A stretch of 64,000 bases of DNA from Oryzisolibacter propanilivorax. GTDB lineage: Bacteria > Pseudomonadota > Gammaproteobacteria > Burkholderiales > Burkholderiaceae_C. A program made the translations under genes and the position numbers. The notes below the pieces were generated by a model, which worked only from the letters and a program-made list of their open reading frames with translations, had not been told where the DNA came from and did not search any database. Positions 19,281 to 28,285 of this stretch are shown in pieces. Where the stretch lies: contig NZ_FNHP01000001.1 of NCBI RefSeq assembly GCF_900103645.1, forward strand, positions 186,001 to 250,000, read 5' to 3'. Position 1 is the first letter of the stretch. Each line of letters begins with the position of its first letter.

Positions 19281-19314
19281 TGAAAAGCAAAACGGCTGCC
19301 CGCAGGCAGCCGTT
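19281..19314 (-). terminator. Rho-independent terminator after trxA
   Basis: The minus strand reads AACGGCTGCC-TGCG-GGCAGCCGTT followed by TTGCTTTT, a perfect 10-bp stem. It lies 24 bp past the thioredoxin stop. Confidence 0.93.
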
Positions 19315-19337
19315 CGGGGTCCTGCGGGCCAGGGGTG

Positions 19338-19670
19338 TCAGCCCAGCTGCTGGTCGATGAAGGCGGTGAGCTGCGCCTTGCTCAGGGCGCCGACCTTGGT
19401 GGCCATCAGCTGGCCGTTCTTGAACAGCATCAGCGTCGGGATGCCGCGGATGCCGAACTTGGCCGGCACTTCGCGGTTGTCGTCCACGTTCATCTTGGCC
19501 ACCGTCAGTCGGCCCTGGTAGGCGCTGGCGACTTCGTCCAGGATCGGGGCGATCATCTTGCACGGGCCGCACCACTCGGCCCAATAGTCCACCAGCACCG
19601 GCGTGGAGGCCTTGAGCACGTCGGCGTCGAAGCTGGCGTCGCTGAGTTGTTTGATGAGTTCGCTGGCCAT
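19338..19670 (-). CDS. trxA: Thioredoxin 1
   Basis: This 110-aa cytoplasmic disulfide reductase has the active site WCGPCK near residue 33 and the cis-Pro loop [11 protein letters not shown]. It keeps cytoplasmic proteins reduced and serves ribonucleotide reductase and PAPS reductase. It is transcribed divergently from addB, with 53 bp between the starts. Confidence 0.97.
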   Translation of the reverse strand: MASELIKQLSDASFDADVLKASTPVLVDYWAEWCGPCKMIAPILDEVASAYQGRLTVAKMNVDDNREVPAKFGIRGIPTLMLFKNGQLMATKVGALSKAQLTAFIDQQLG

Positions 19671-19723
19671 GGTGCGTTCCTTGCAGTCCTTTTCGGGTAC
19701 GGGCGCCGTCGGGCGCGTTTACA

Positions 19724-22345
19724 GTGCCGGCCATTGTGACAGAAACCCGCATCCCGCACCGGCCCCTGGACGGCCCGCAAGACGCTATGACAGTCATAGC
19801 GGCAGATGATGGCCCCGCGCGGGGTTGGACCGAGGCCTTTGCCTGGCTGCAGGCACGCGCCGGGCAGCTCGGCGTGCCGCTGTGTGCCGCTGTGGTGCTG
19901 GTGCCGTACGCGCAGCTGATGGCCCAGGCGCGGCGCCACTGGCAGCGCCATTGCCCGCAAGGCTTCGCCCCGCGTTTCGAGACCACGCGCAACTGGGCCG
20001 GCCAGTTCGCCGCGTCTGCGCCTCACGCCACCGAATACACCGGCGAGCGGGCGCGCGACAGCATCACCGCCCGCGCGCTGCTCGTGCGCGCTGGCCTGGG
20101 CGATCAGCGCGAGGTGCTGGCCGGGCCGCTGCTGGAGCTGGCCGCGCAGCTGGCCGCTGCCGCTGCCGCGGTGCCGCCCGGGCGCCGCGCCGCCTGGGGC
20201 GACATGGCGCGCACGCTGCTGCCCACTGCCGGCGATGGCGGCGCGCTGCGCCTGGAGGCCGCCGCCGCGCAGCTGGCGCTGGAATGGGTGCTGGCCTCGC
20301 GGCACGCCAGCGACGCGCTGTTCGACGCGCCTGCGCGCTCCTGCGCCCGGCTGTTGCTGGTCATCGAAGGGCTGCAGCCCGATCCGCTGGCGCAGGCGCT
20401 GCGCGAGCACTGGGGCGACGACGGCGGTGCGCTGCAGCTGCGCCCCGCAGCGGAACTGCCACCCGCATGCATCGCCCTGCACCCGGCCGAGGATGCCGAG
20501 GCCGAGGCCCGGCGCGCCGCCGCCTGCGTGCTGGCGCACCTGGCGCAGGGCCGCGCACCGGTGGCGCTGGCGGCGATGGACCGCGCGCTCACCCGGCGCG
20601 TATGCGCGCTGCTGCAGGGCGCAGGCGTGCCGCTGCGGGACGAGACCGGCTGGACGCTGTCCACCACCCGCGCCGCCGCCCGGGTGCTGGCGCTGCTGCG
20701 CGCCTGTGCCTGGGACGCGGGCAGCGATACCGTGCTCGACTGGCTCAAGCACAGCCCGGCCGCCGACGCGCTGGCGCTGCGCGCGCTCGAACGCTGGCTG
20801 CGCCGCCGTGGCACGCCGCACTGGAGCGCCGCCGCGCACGACCTGGCCGAGCAGGCGCAGCGCCACCCGGCCGAGGCCGCCCTGGTGGCGCAGTGCGAGC
20901 GCTGGCGCGGCGCCCTGCGGGCCGCGCGGCCGCTGCGCGACTGGCTGGCTGCGCTGCGCGAGGCGCTGCAGGCCAGCGGCGCCTGGGACGCTCTGGCGCA
21001 GGACGCCGCCGGTGCGCGCGTGCTGGCCGAGCTGCGCCTGCCCGCCGGCCTGGACGCCGGCCTGCACGACGCCGATGGCGCCGGCCGGCGCCTGGCGCTG
21101 GCCGAGTTCACGCACTGGGTCAGCGAGGTGCTGGAGTGCGCGCGCCACCGCCCCGAATACCCCGAGGGCGCGCCGGTGGTGGTGCTGCCGCTGGCGCAGC
21201 TGCTGGCGCGGCCCTTCGACGCGCTGGTGCTGCCCGGCTGCGACGAAAAGCGCCTGCCCGTGGCGCCCGAGCCACCCGGCCCGTGGAGCGCGGCGCAGCG
21301 CGAGGGCCTGGGCCTGCCCACGCGCGAGGACTTGGCGCAGGCCCAGCGCGCCGCCTGGCAGCAGGCACTGGCCACCGCCCACGTGGACGTGCTGTGGCGT
21401 ACCGGCGAGGGCGGTGAGCCGCTGTTGGCCAGCGCGCTGGTGCAGGCGCTGCAGCTCGACGGCGTGGCCGCCGCCGGCCGGGACGCCTGCGCGCCGCGCC
21501 GCGTGGCGCCCGCGCCCGTGGCGCGCCCGTGCGCCGATGGCAGCGCGCTGCCCGTCGCGCAGCTGTCCGCCTCGGCCTATGAGGACCTGCGCCAGTGCCC
21601 GTACCGCTTTTTCGCGCTGCGCCAGCTCGGCCTGCGGGGCGACGACGAGCTGGACGGCGGCGTGGACAAGCGCGACTTCGGCACCTGGCTGCACGCCGTG
21701 CTGCAGCATTTCCACGAGGCGCTGGCGACGGACGCGCAGGCAGCGCGCCCGGCGCTGATGGACGCCGCCGCCGAACGTGCGCTGTGCGCGCTGCGGCTGT
21801 CCGAGGCCGACTTCCTGCCCTACACCAGCGGTTGGCCGCAGCTGCGCGACGGCTACCTGCAGTGGCTGGCGCAGCACGAAGCCAAGGAGGGCGCGTCCTT
21901 CGGCCAGGCCGAGCTGCGCGCCACGCAGCCGCTGGCCGGCGTGTCCCTGGTGGGCACGCTGGACCGGGTGGATGTGATCCGCCCGGCGGGCGGCGGCGCG
22001 CCGCTGCACCTGGTCATCGACTACAAGAGCGAAAGCGGCACGCGCACCGCCGCGCGCGTCAAGGCCGGCGGCGAGGACACGCAGCTGGCCTTCTACGCCG
22101 CGCTGATGCCGCCGGGCAGCGCGCTGCGCGCCGCCTACGTCAACGTCGGCGAGCGCGGCGAGACCAAGTTCCACGAACAGCCCGACGTGGCAGCGCTGCG
22201 CGACGCGCTGGTCGCGGGCATCCAGCGCGACCTGGAGCGCATCGCCGCCGGCGCGCCCATCACCGCCCTGGGCGAGGGCGCGGCGTGTGAGTGGTGCGAC
22301 GCGCGCGGGCTGTGCCGGCGAGATTTCTGGCAGGACCAAGCATGA
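19724..22345 (+). CDS. addB: AddB-like helicase-nuclease subunit (PD-(D/E)XK nuclease)
   Basis: The 873-aa product is the AddB-type partner of the AddA helicase (downstream at 23382), which processes double-strand breaks for recombination. The N-terminal two thirds are an inactivated helicase-like fold. The C-terminal third is a RecB-family nuclease: CPYRFFALRQ, GTLDRVDVIRPAG, and the catalytic motif in LHLVIDYKSES. A cysteine cluster CEWCDARGLC near the end, together with the Cys of CPYRFF, resembles the AddB iron-sulfur staple. The start could be GTG 19724, GTG 19736 or ATG 19787; none has a good ribosome site. The stop overlaps the next start (ATGA at 22342). Confidence 0.85.
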   Translation: MPAIVTETRIPHRPLDGPQDAMTVIAADDGPARGWTEAFAWLQARAGQLGVPLCAAVVLVPYAQLMAQARRHWQRHCPQGFAPRFETTRNWAGQFAASAPHATEYTGERARDSITARALLVRAGLGDQREVLAGPLLELAAQLAAAAAAVPPGRRAAWGDMARTLLPTAGDGGALRLEAAAAQLALEWVLASRHASDALFDAPARSCARLLLVIEGLQPDPLAQALREHWGDDGGALQLRPAAELPPACIALHPAEDAEAEARRAAACVLAHLAQGRAPVALAAMDRALTRRVCALLQGAGVPLRDETGWTLSTTRAAARVLALLRACAWDAGSDTVLDWLKHSPAADALALRALERWLRRRGTPHWSAAAHDLAEQAQRHPAEAALVAQCERWRGALRAARPLRDWLAALREALQASGAWDALAQDAAGARVLAELRLPAGLDAGLHDADGAGRRLALAEFTHWVSEVLECARHRPEYPEGAPVVVLPLAQLLARPFDALVLPGCDEKRLPVAPEPPGPWSAAQREGLGLPTREDLAQAQRAAWQQALATAHVDVLWRTGEGGEPLLASALVQALQLDGVAAAGRDACAPRRVAPAPVARPCADGSALPVAQLSASAYEDLRQCPYRFFALRQLGLRGDDELDGGVDKRDFGTWLHAVLQHFHEALATDAQAARPALMDAAAERALCALRLSEADFLPYTSGWPQLRDGYLQWLAQHEAKEGASFGQAELRATQPLAGVSLVGTLDRVDVIRPAGGGAPLHLVIDYKSESGTRTAARVKAGGEDTQLAFYAALMPPGSALRAAYVNVGERGETKFHEQPDVAALRDALVAGIQRDLERIAAGAPITALGEGAACEWCDARGLCRRDFWQDQA

Positions 22346-23364
22346 AGCTGTACCGCCCGTTATCCGGCATTCACGCCGGCGGCAAAGCGGTGGCGGCGCT
22401 GCTGCTGTGGGGCACGGCGCTGTGCGCGCAGGCGGCAGGGCTGCGCACGATCGAGATTCCCGCGCAAGCGCAGGCGCAGGGGCAGGGGCAGGGGCAGGGC
22501 CCTGCCTTCAAGGCGCTGGTCTGGTCACCCTGTGCCCAGGCCGCGCAAGCCCTGCCTGTGGGACCCTTCGTGCTGCAGGGTGTCCGCGACTGCCCGTTGT
22601 CGCCAGGCACGCATCCGCTGGTACTGGTCTCGCATGGCCACGCAGGCAGTGCCCTGAGTCACCACGATACCGCGCAGGCGTTGGCAGACGCGGGCTTCAT
22701 CGTGGCGGCGCTGAACCACCCCGGCGACTCGGCCACCGACATGGCTGGCAGCGGCGACATGGCGACGCTGCGGCGCCGCCCTGCCGATGTGCGCCGCCTG
22801 CTCGACCATCTGCTGCAGCACGCGAGCCTGGCAGCGCACATCGATGCCCGGCGGGTCGGTTTCTTCGGGTTTTCGCGCGGCGGATTCACCGGGCTGGTGC
22901 TGGCGGGGGCGCGCCCGGATTTCGCGCGCGCCGGCCTGCCGTGTCCAGACGTGTCCGCACCTCTGTGCGCACAGATGCGCGACCCCCGTTCCGCCACGGG
23001 TCCGTGGGTGGCGGACGGCCGCTTCAAAGCCCTGGTGATCGCTGATCCGCTGAATGCCTTTCCCGGGCCGCAGTCGCTGGCGGGCGTGCGGGCGCCGCTG
23101 CAGCTGTGGTCGTCGCAATGGGGTGGCGACGGCGTGCTGCCCGAACAGGTTGCCGCGCTGGCCCGGTACCTGCCCGTACGGGCGCAGGTGCAGGTGGTCG
23201 AAGGCGCTGCGCATTTCGCCTTCCTCGCCCCCTGCCCACAGGCGCTGGCCCAGGCACAGCCCGACATATGCAACGACAGGCCGGGTTTCTCCAGGGCAAT
23301 ATTCCACCAGGCGTTCAATGCGCAGGTGCTGGCCTTCCTGCGCCAGCATCTGGCGCTGCATTGA
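22342..23364 (+). CDS. Exported alpha/beta hydrolase (dienelactone hydrolase / PAF-acetylhydrolase-like)
   Basis: This 340-aa hydrolase has a signal peptide (about residues 1-32, ending AQAAG). The nucleophile elbow FGFSRGG has Ser near residue 180, HGHAGS forms an oxyanion-type loop, and the catalytic His is probably in EGAAHFAF. A Gln-Ala/Gln-Gly repeat follows the signal peptide and is encoded by tandem GGGGCA units (22470-22500). Its start overlaps the addB stop, so it is translated within the addB-addA run. It has no evident role in DNA repair. The substrate is unknown. Confidence 0.75.
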   Translation: MKLYRPLSGIHAGGKAVAALLLWGTALCAQAAGLRTIEIPAQAQAQGQGQGQGPAFKALVWSPCAQAAQALPVGPFVLQGVRDCPLSPGTHPLVLVSHGHAGSALSHHDTAQALADAGFIVAALNHPGDSATDMAGSGDMATLRRRPADVRRLLDHLLQHASLAAHIDARRVGFFGFSRGGFTGLVLAGARPDFARAGLPCPDVSAPLCAQMRDPRSATGPWVADGRFKALVIADPLNAFPGPQSLAGVRAPLQLWSSQWGGDGVLPEQVAALARYLPVRAQVQVVEGAAHFAFLAPCPQALAQAQPDICNDRPGFSRAIFHQAFNAQVLAFLRQHLALH

Positions 23365-23381
23365 TCCGCACCGCACTTTTT

Positions 23382-26300
23382 ATGGTTCAAGCCGCTTACG
23401 AACACAACGGCCAGTCCGTTTCCCGCGAGGCCTTCTACGCCATCGCCTGCGACCCGCGGCGCAGCGTGGCGGTGGAGGCCTGCGCCGGCGCCGGCAAGAC
23501 CTGGATGCTGGTCTCGCGCATCCTGCGCGCGCTGCTGGACGGCTGCGCACCGCACGAGATCCTGGCCATCACCTTCACCAAGAAGGCCGCCGGCGAGATG
23601 CGCCAGCGCCTGCAGGAATGGCTGCAGGACTTCGCCGCGCGCCCGCCCGAGCAGCTGGTGCAGGAGCTGATCGACCGGGGAATCGCCCCCCAGCCCGCAC
23701 GCGACAAGGCCGGGCAGCTACAAAAACTGTACCGCCAGATGCTGGATGCGGGCCGGCCGCTGCAGATCCGCACCTTCCACAGCTGGTTCGCCGCGCTGCT
23801 GTCCATGGCGCCGATGTCGGTGCTGGCGGCGCATGGCCTGCCCACCGGCTACGAGCTGCTGGAAGACGATGCCGACGCCGTGGCCGAGGTCTGGCGCCCG
23901 TTCCTGCAGGCGCTGGCGCAGGACGCCGCGCTGCGCGCCGACTACCAAGCCTGCGTGGCCGGGCATGGCCGCTCGCAAACGCACAAGGCGCTGGAGGCGG
24001 CGCTGGCCAAGCGCGTCGAGTTCACCCTGGCCGACGAGGCTGGCGTGGTCGAGCGCTCGGTGCCGCCGTTCGGCACCGCGTTTGCCGAGCTGGCCGGCTT
24101 GGCCGAACCCTGCGAGGCGCTGCAGGGCGAGGCAGCCCGCGCGCGCTGGCACGCCTGGGCGCGGGACCTGGGCACGCAAGGCGGCAAGACCGCGCCCAAG
24201 GCCGCCGACGCCATCGTCGGCGCCTGGCTGCAGGACGACCTGCCTCAGCGCCTGCAGCTGCTGCGCAAGGCGCTGTTCGTCTCCACCGATGACCGCCTGA
24301 ACAGCAACCTGCAGAAGTTCGACGCGGCGCAGGCGGCGGGCGCCGAACTGCAGCGCCTGTGCGCCGCGCAGCGCCAGCACCAGGCCTGGCAGCACCAGCA
24401 GCGCATGGCGCGGTTGACGCGCCGGCTGGTGGCCGAATACGCCGCGCTCAAGCGCGCGCGCGGCTGGATCGACATGAACGACGTCGAGCGCACGGCGCTG
24501 ACGCTGCTGTCCGATCCGGTGCTGTCCGGCTGGGTGCAGGAGCGCCTGGACACGCGCGTGCGCCACCTGCTGATCGACGAGTTCCAGGACACCAACCCGC
24601 TGCAGTGGCAGGCGCTGCACGCCTGGCTGTCGGGCTACGCCGGCGCCGGCGGCGGGCAGCAGGCGCCCAGCGTATTCATCGTCGGCGACCCCAAGCAGAG
24701 CATCTACCGCTTTCGCCGCGCCGAGCCGCAGGTGTTCCGCGCCGCCCAGGCCTTCGTGCGCGATGCGCTGGGCGGCGACCTGCTGGCCTGCGACCACACG
24801 CGGCGCAACGCCACCGGCGTCATCGACTGCGTCAACCGCGTCATGCTGGCGGCGCAGGCCAGCGGCGACTACAGCGGTTTTCGCGGCCACACCACCGAGT
24901 CGCGCGACGCGGGCGCGCTGCTGCGCCTGCCGCCCATCGGGCGCCCGCGCAAGGGCGATGCCGGCGCGCTGGACAGCGACGACGCGGACGACGCGCCGCC
25001 CTGGCGCGACAGCCTGGCCCAGGCACGCCACGAGGCCGAGGAAACCCTGCTGATGCGCGAGTGCGCGCAGGCCGCGCGCTGGGTGGCGCAGCAGGTCGCC
25101 AGCGGCACGCCGCCGCAGGCCATCCTGGTGCTGGCGCGCAAGCGCGACCGGCTGGCGCAGCTGCAGGACGCGCTGCGCGCGCTGCACATCCCCTGCGTGC
25201 AGCCGGAAAAGCTGCAGCTGGCCGACGCGCCCGAGGTGCAGGACCTGGTGGCGCTGCTGGATGCGCTGGTCTCGCCCGGGCATGACCTGGCGCTGGCGCG
25301 GGCGCTGAAGTCGCCGCTGTTCGGCCTGGACGACGCGGCGCTGGTGCAGATCGTGCTGAAGCGGCGCGAACTGCAGGCGCGCTGGGACGCGCTGCCCGAA
25401 GAGCAACAGCCGCCCGTGCCCTGCAGCTGGTTCGACGTGCTACAAAATGAAGAGCTGAATGCCCATGTTCCGCAAGGGCTGAGGGCCGATCTGACCCAAT
25501 ATCAGCATTGGGTGGCCACACTGCCGCCGCACGACGCGCTGCAGGCCATCTACCAACACCGCGACGTGCTGGCGCGCTACGCCGCCGCCACGCCCGCGAC
25601 CCAGCGCGCCAGCGTGCTGGCGCACCTGCGCGCGCTGCTGGCCGCGGCGCTGGACGAGGCCGGGGGCCGCTACCTGACGCCCTACGCCTTCGTGCGCGCC
25701 ATGCGCCGCGCCGGCCCGCGCGCGCCGCTGCGCGTGGACGCGCAGGCGGTGCGCCTGCTGACCATCCACGGCGCCAAGGGCCTGGAGGCCGACGCCGTGC
25801 TGCTGCTGGACACCGACGCCGCCGGCCAGCGCGCCGAGAGCATGGGCGCGCTGGTGGACTGGCCGGGCGAGCACGCGGTGCCGCGGCATTTCATCTTCCT
25901 GGCCAGCGAGAAGCAGCCGCCGGCCAGCGCCTGCGAGGTGCTCGCCGCCGAGCTGGCCGAGCGCCAGCGCGAGGAGCTGAACCTGCTGTACGTGGCCATG
26001 ACGCGCGCGCGCCAGTGCCTGGTGCTGTCCAGCGTGCAGGGCAGCAAGGACGGGCCGCTGGCCGGCAGCTGGTGGGACCGCCTGCTGCCCGACCTGCAGC
26101 CCGTTCCGCTGCCCGGCGATGCACCGTACGACCCGGCCGCGCAGGCCGCCGCCGTGCCCATCGAGCTGCCCGAGCTGCCCGCCTACGTGCCCCCGCCGCC
26201 GCGCGAGGACAGCGAGCGCGCCACGTCCGCCAGCACGCCGCTGTCGCGCCAGGGCGAGGCCATGCACCAGCTGCTGGAGCAGGCCGCCGGCGGCGAGACC

Positions 26301-26714
26301 GCCTGGAATGCCGCCCGCCTGGCCCGCCTGGCCTGCGACTTCGAGATCGCGCCCGACGCCGCCGCGCAGGCCGCCGCCATGGCGCGGCGCATCCTGCAGG
26401 GCGAGGGCGCCTGGGCCTGGAGCGCGGCGCACGTCGAGCAGGCCATGAACGAGGTGCCGCTGACCTGGCAGGGCCAGAGCCTGCGCATCGACCGCCTGGT
26501 GCGCCGGCGCGCTGGGGCGCTAGCCGGCTGGTGGGTGCTGGACTACAAGAGCGCCGCCGAACCCGAACGCCAGGCGCAGCTGCGCGCGCAGATGCAGCGC
26601 TACCGCGACGCGGTACGCGCGCTGCTGCCGGGCGAGACCGTGCGCGCCGCCTTCCTCACCGGCGAAGGCCACCTGGTGCCCCTGGACGACACCCGCCAGG
26701 GCGAACTGTTTTGA
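23382..26714 (+). CDS. addA: AddA/RecB-like UvrD-family helicase-nuclease
   Basis: This 1110-aa superfamily-1A helicase has a C-terminal RecB nuclease domain and, with AddB, forms the end-resection machine for double-strand-break repair. Motifs: Walker A EACAGAGKTW, motif Ia ITFTKKAAGEM, motif II LLIDEFQDTNPLQW, motif III GDPKQSIYRFR, motif V TIHGAKGLEADAV, motif VI LLYVAMTRAR. The nuclease core is in GWWVLDYKSAAEPE near the end. The ATG at 23382 is 17 bp after the hydrolase stop. An in-frame copy of the interspersed element (25441-25496) adds a Gln/Asn/Glu-rich loop near residue 690. Confidence 0.93.
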   Translation: MVQAAYEHNGQSVSREAFYAIACDPRRSVAVEACAGAGKTWMLVSRILRALLDGCAPHEILAITFTKKAAGEMRQRLQEWLQDFAARPPEQLVQELIDRGIAPQPARDKAGQLQKLYRQMLDAGRPLQIRTFHSWFAALLSMAPMSVLAAHGLPTGYELLEDDADAVAEVWRPFLQALAQDAALRADYQACVAGHGRSQTHKALEAALAKRVEFTLADEAGVVERSVPPFGTAFAELAGLAEPCEALQGEAARARWHAWARDLGTQGGKTAPKAADAIVGAWLQDDLPQRLQLLRKALFVSTDDRLNSNLQKFDAAQAAGAELQRLCAAQRQHQAWQHQQRMARLTRRLVAEYAALKRARGWIDMNDVERTALTLLSDPVLSGWVQERLDTRVRHLLIDEFQDTNPLQWQALHAWLSGYAGAGGGQQAPSVFIVGDPKQSIYRFRRAEPQVFRAAQAFVRDALGGDLLACDHTRRNATGVIDCVNRVMLAAQASGDYSGFRGHTTESRDAGALLRLPPIGRPRKGDAGALDSDDADDAPPWRDSLAQARHEAEETLLMRECAQAARWVAQQVASGTPPQAILVLARKRDRLAQLQDALRALHIPCVQPEKLQLADAPEVQDLVALLDALVSPGHDLALARALKSPLFGLDDAALVQIVLKRRELQARWDALPEEQQPPVPCSWFDVLQNEELNAHVPQGLRADLTQYQHWVATLPPHDALQAIYQHRDVLARYAAATPATQRASVLAHLRALLAAALDEAGGRYLTPYAFVRAMRRAGPRAPLRVDAQAVRLLTIHGAKGLEADAVLLLDTDAAGQRAESMGALVDWPGEHAVPRHFIFLASEKQPPASACEVLAAELAERQREELNLLYVAMTRARQCLVLSSVQGSKDGPLAGSWWDRLLPDLQPVPLPGDAPYDPAAQAAAVPIELPELPAYVPPPPREDSERATSASTPLSRQGEAMHQLLEQAAGGETAWNAARLARLACDFEIAPDAAAQAAAMARRILQGEGAWAWSAAHVEQAMNEVPLTWQGQSLRIDRLVRRRAGALAGWWVLDYKSAAEPERQAQLRAQMQRYRDAVRALLPGETVRAAFLTGEGHLVPLDDTRQGELF
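25441..25496 (+). repeat. Interspersed element copy 4 (in frame inside addA)
   Basis: The core AGCTGAATGCCCATG, 8 nt, GGGCT, GAGGGCC is preceded by CAAAATGA and followed by GATCTGA, with the family spacing. Local GC and codon choice drop sharply compared with the flanking gene. It is read in the opposite strand sense to the copies in dnaX and the MolB-like gene. It encodes LQNEELNAHVPQGLRADL. Confidence 0.75.
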
Positions 26715-26719
26715 CTGCC

Positions 26720-28129
26720 ATGACTTCTTCTTCGACTGAAACCCCATCGCCCACGCCTGAAGTGGCCACCCTGGACTGCGACCTGGCCGTGATCGGCGCC
26801 GGCCCGGCCGGCCTGATGGCCGCCGAGGCCGCCGCCGCTGCCGGCGTGCGCGCGGTGCACGTGTTCGATGCCATGCCGTCCGCCGGGCGCAAGTTCCTGC
26901 TGGCCGGCAAGGGCGGACTGAACCTGACGCACTCCGAGCCGCTCGCGCCTTTCCTCACGCGCTACGGCGCGCGCGCCGAGGCGCTGGCGCCGCTGCTGCA
27001 GGCCTTTGGCCCGGACGCGCTGCGCGACTGGGCCGGAGGCCTGGGCATCGAGACCTTCGTCGGCACCTCCGGACGCGTGTTCCCGACCGACATGAAGGCC
27101 GCGCCGCTGCTGCGCGCCTGGCTGCAGCGCCTGCGCGCTGCCGGGGTGCAGCTGCACATGCGCCACCGCTGGCAGGGCTGGGGCGCTGCCGGGGCTGAAG
27201 CCGATGCCGCGCGCGCTGCCGACGCGGCGCCGCCGCCGCTGTTGCTGACCACGCCCACGGGCGCGCTACGCGTGCAGGCGCGCGCCGTGGTGCTGGCGCT
27301 GGGGGGTGCCAGTTGGGCGCGGCTGGGCTCGGACGGCGCCTGGGTGCCCTGGCTGCAGGAGCGCGGGGTAGAGATCGCGCCGCTGCAGCCGGCCAACTGC
27401 GGCTTCGACGTGCTGGGCGGCGCGCAGGACGCAGGCGAGACGCGGCGCGAATTCCTGCGCGAGCTGCTCGGCCGCCAGGACGCGCCGCGGCCGGGCTGGT
27501 CGGCGTATTTCGCCGGGCGCTTCGCCGGCCAGCCGCTGAAGTCGGTGGCGCTGCACTTCACCGACAGCCAGGGGCGCAGTTTCGCGCGGCGCGGCGAGTT
27601 CGTCGCCACCGCCACCGGCATCGAGGGCAGCCTGGTCTACGCCGCCTCCAGCCTGCTGCGCGACGAGATCGCCGCGCACGGCCACGCCACGCTGCACCTG
27701 GACCTGCTGCCCGACCACAGCCCGGAGCGTGTGCTGGCCGAAGTGCGGCACCCGCGCGGCGCGCGCAGCCTGGCCAGCCACCTGAAGAGCCGCCTGGGCC
27801 TGGCCGGCATCAAGGCGGCGCTGCTGCACGAGGTGCTGGGCAAGGAGGGCATGCACGATGCCGAGCGGCTGGCCGCGGCCATCAAGGCGCTGCCGCTGAC
27901 GCTGGCCGCGCCGCGCCCGGTCGACGAAGCCATCAGCACCGCCGGCGGCGTGGCGCTGCAGGCACTGGACGGCGCGCTGATGCTGCGCGCGCTGCCCGGC
28001 GTGTTCTGCGCCGGCGAGATGCTGGACTGGGAGGCGCCCACCGGCGGCTACCTGCTCACGGCATGCTTCGCCAGCGGACAGGCGGCCGGTGCCGGCGCCG
28101 CGCGCTGGCTGGGCGCGGCCGGCCACTGA
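26720..28129 (+). CDS. HI0933-like NAD(P)/FAD-dependent oxidoreductase (TIGR03862-type flavoprotein)
   Basis: This 469-aa flavoprotein starts its Rossmann fold with VIGAGPAGLMAAEAAA (about residues 22-37). The HI0933 signature SAGRKFLLAGKGGLNLTHSE follows. A second conserved block is VVLALGGASWARLGSDG. The C-terminal FAD contact is GVFCAGEMLDWEAPTGGYLL. The physiological substrate of this family is generally unknown; the related BaiN acts on bile acids. The ATG at 26720 is five bases after the addA stop, suggesting co-transcription. Confidence 0.85.
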   Translation: MTSSSTETPSPTPEVATLDCDLAVIGAGPAGLMAAEAAAAAGVRAVHVFDAMPSAGRKFLLAGKGGLNLTHSEPLAPFLTRYGARAEALAPLLQAFGPDALRDWAGGLGIETFVGTSGRVFPTDMKAAPLLRAWLQRLRAAGVQLHMRHRWQGWGAAGAEADAARAADAAPPPLLLTTPTGALRVQARAVVLALGGASWARLGSDGAWVPWLQERGVEIAPLQPANCGFDVLGGAQDAGETRREFLRELLGRQDAPRPGWSAYFAGRFAGQPLKSVALHFTDSQGRSFARRGEFVATATGIEGSLVYAASSLLRDEIAAHGHATLHLDLLPDHSPERVLAEVRHPRGARSLASHLKSRLGLAGIKAALLHEVLGKEGMHDAERLAAAIKALPLTLAAPRPVDEAISTAGGVALQALDGALMLRALPGVFCAGEMLDWEAPTGGYLLTACFASGQAAGAGAARWLGAAGH

Positions 28130-28190
28130 CCGGCGCCGCGGCCGGGCCGTGCAGGGGGCGCCAGCGCGGCGCGTTATAGTCCCGCCCTCA

Positions 28191-28253
28191 AGCGATGGCC
28201 ACGGGCGCGTCTTTCGCAGGATCGACACCCCGTGGTTTTTTCCGGCCATCGCT
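28191..28253 (+). promoter_or_regulatory. Structured leader with terminator-like hairpin upstream of the TonB receptor gene
   Basis: A perfect 10-bp inverted repeat AGCGATGGCC (28191-28200) / GGCCATCGCT (28244-28253) encloses a second one, CCACGGG (28199-28205) / CCCGTGG (28229-28235). The inner hairpin is followed directly by TTTTTT (28236-28241), as in an intrinsic terminator. The inner 7-bp stem and the outer stem compete for the two C at 28199-28200. A TATAGT at 28175-28180 could be the -10 of the promoter. Attenuation or ligand-dependent folding is inferred, not shown. No cobalamin riboswitch signature was found. Confidence 0.5.
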
Positions 28254-28273
28254 ATTCCAATTTTGAATAACGA
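28249..28273 (+). promoter_or_regulatory. ModE-box-like palindrome
   Basis: TCGCTATTC, 7 bp, GAATAACGA: the arms match at eight of nine positions, and the layout resembles the ModE molybdate-repressor site (roughly CGnTATAT, spacer, ATATAnCG). It ends 12 bp before the receptor ATG. The downstream genes are molybdenum genes, which supports ModE control. No modE gene lies in the window. Confidence 0.6.
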
Positions 28274-28285
28274 GGGTGAGAAACC

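Noticed and set aside
22470-22500. CRISPR-like or regulatory tandem repeat
   Set aside because: It is a short GGGGCA microsatellite within the hydrolase coding sequence; no CRISPR array exists in the window.
28130-28285. Cobalamin riboswitch before the TonB receptor
   Set aside because: The leader is short and lacks the B12-box consensus; downstream genes point to Mo/W.
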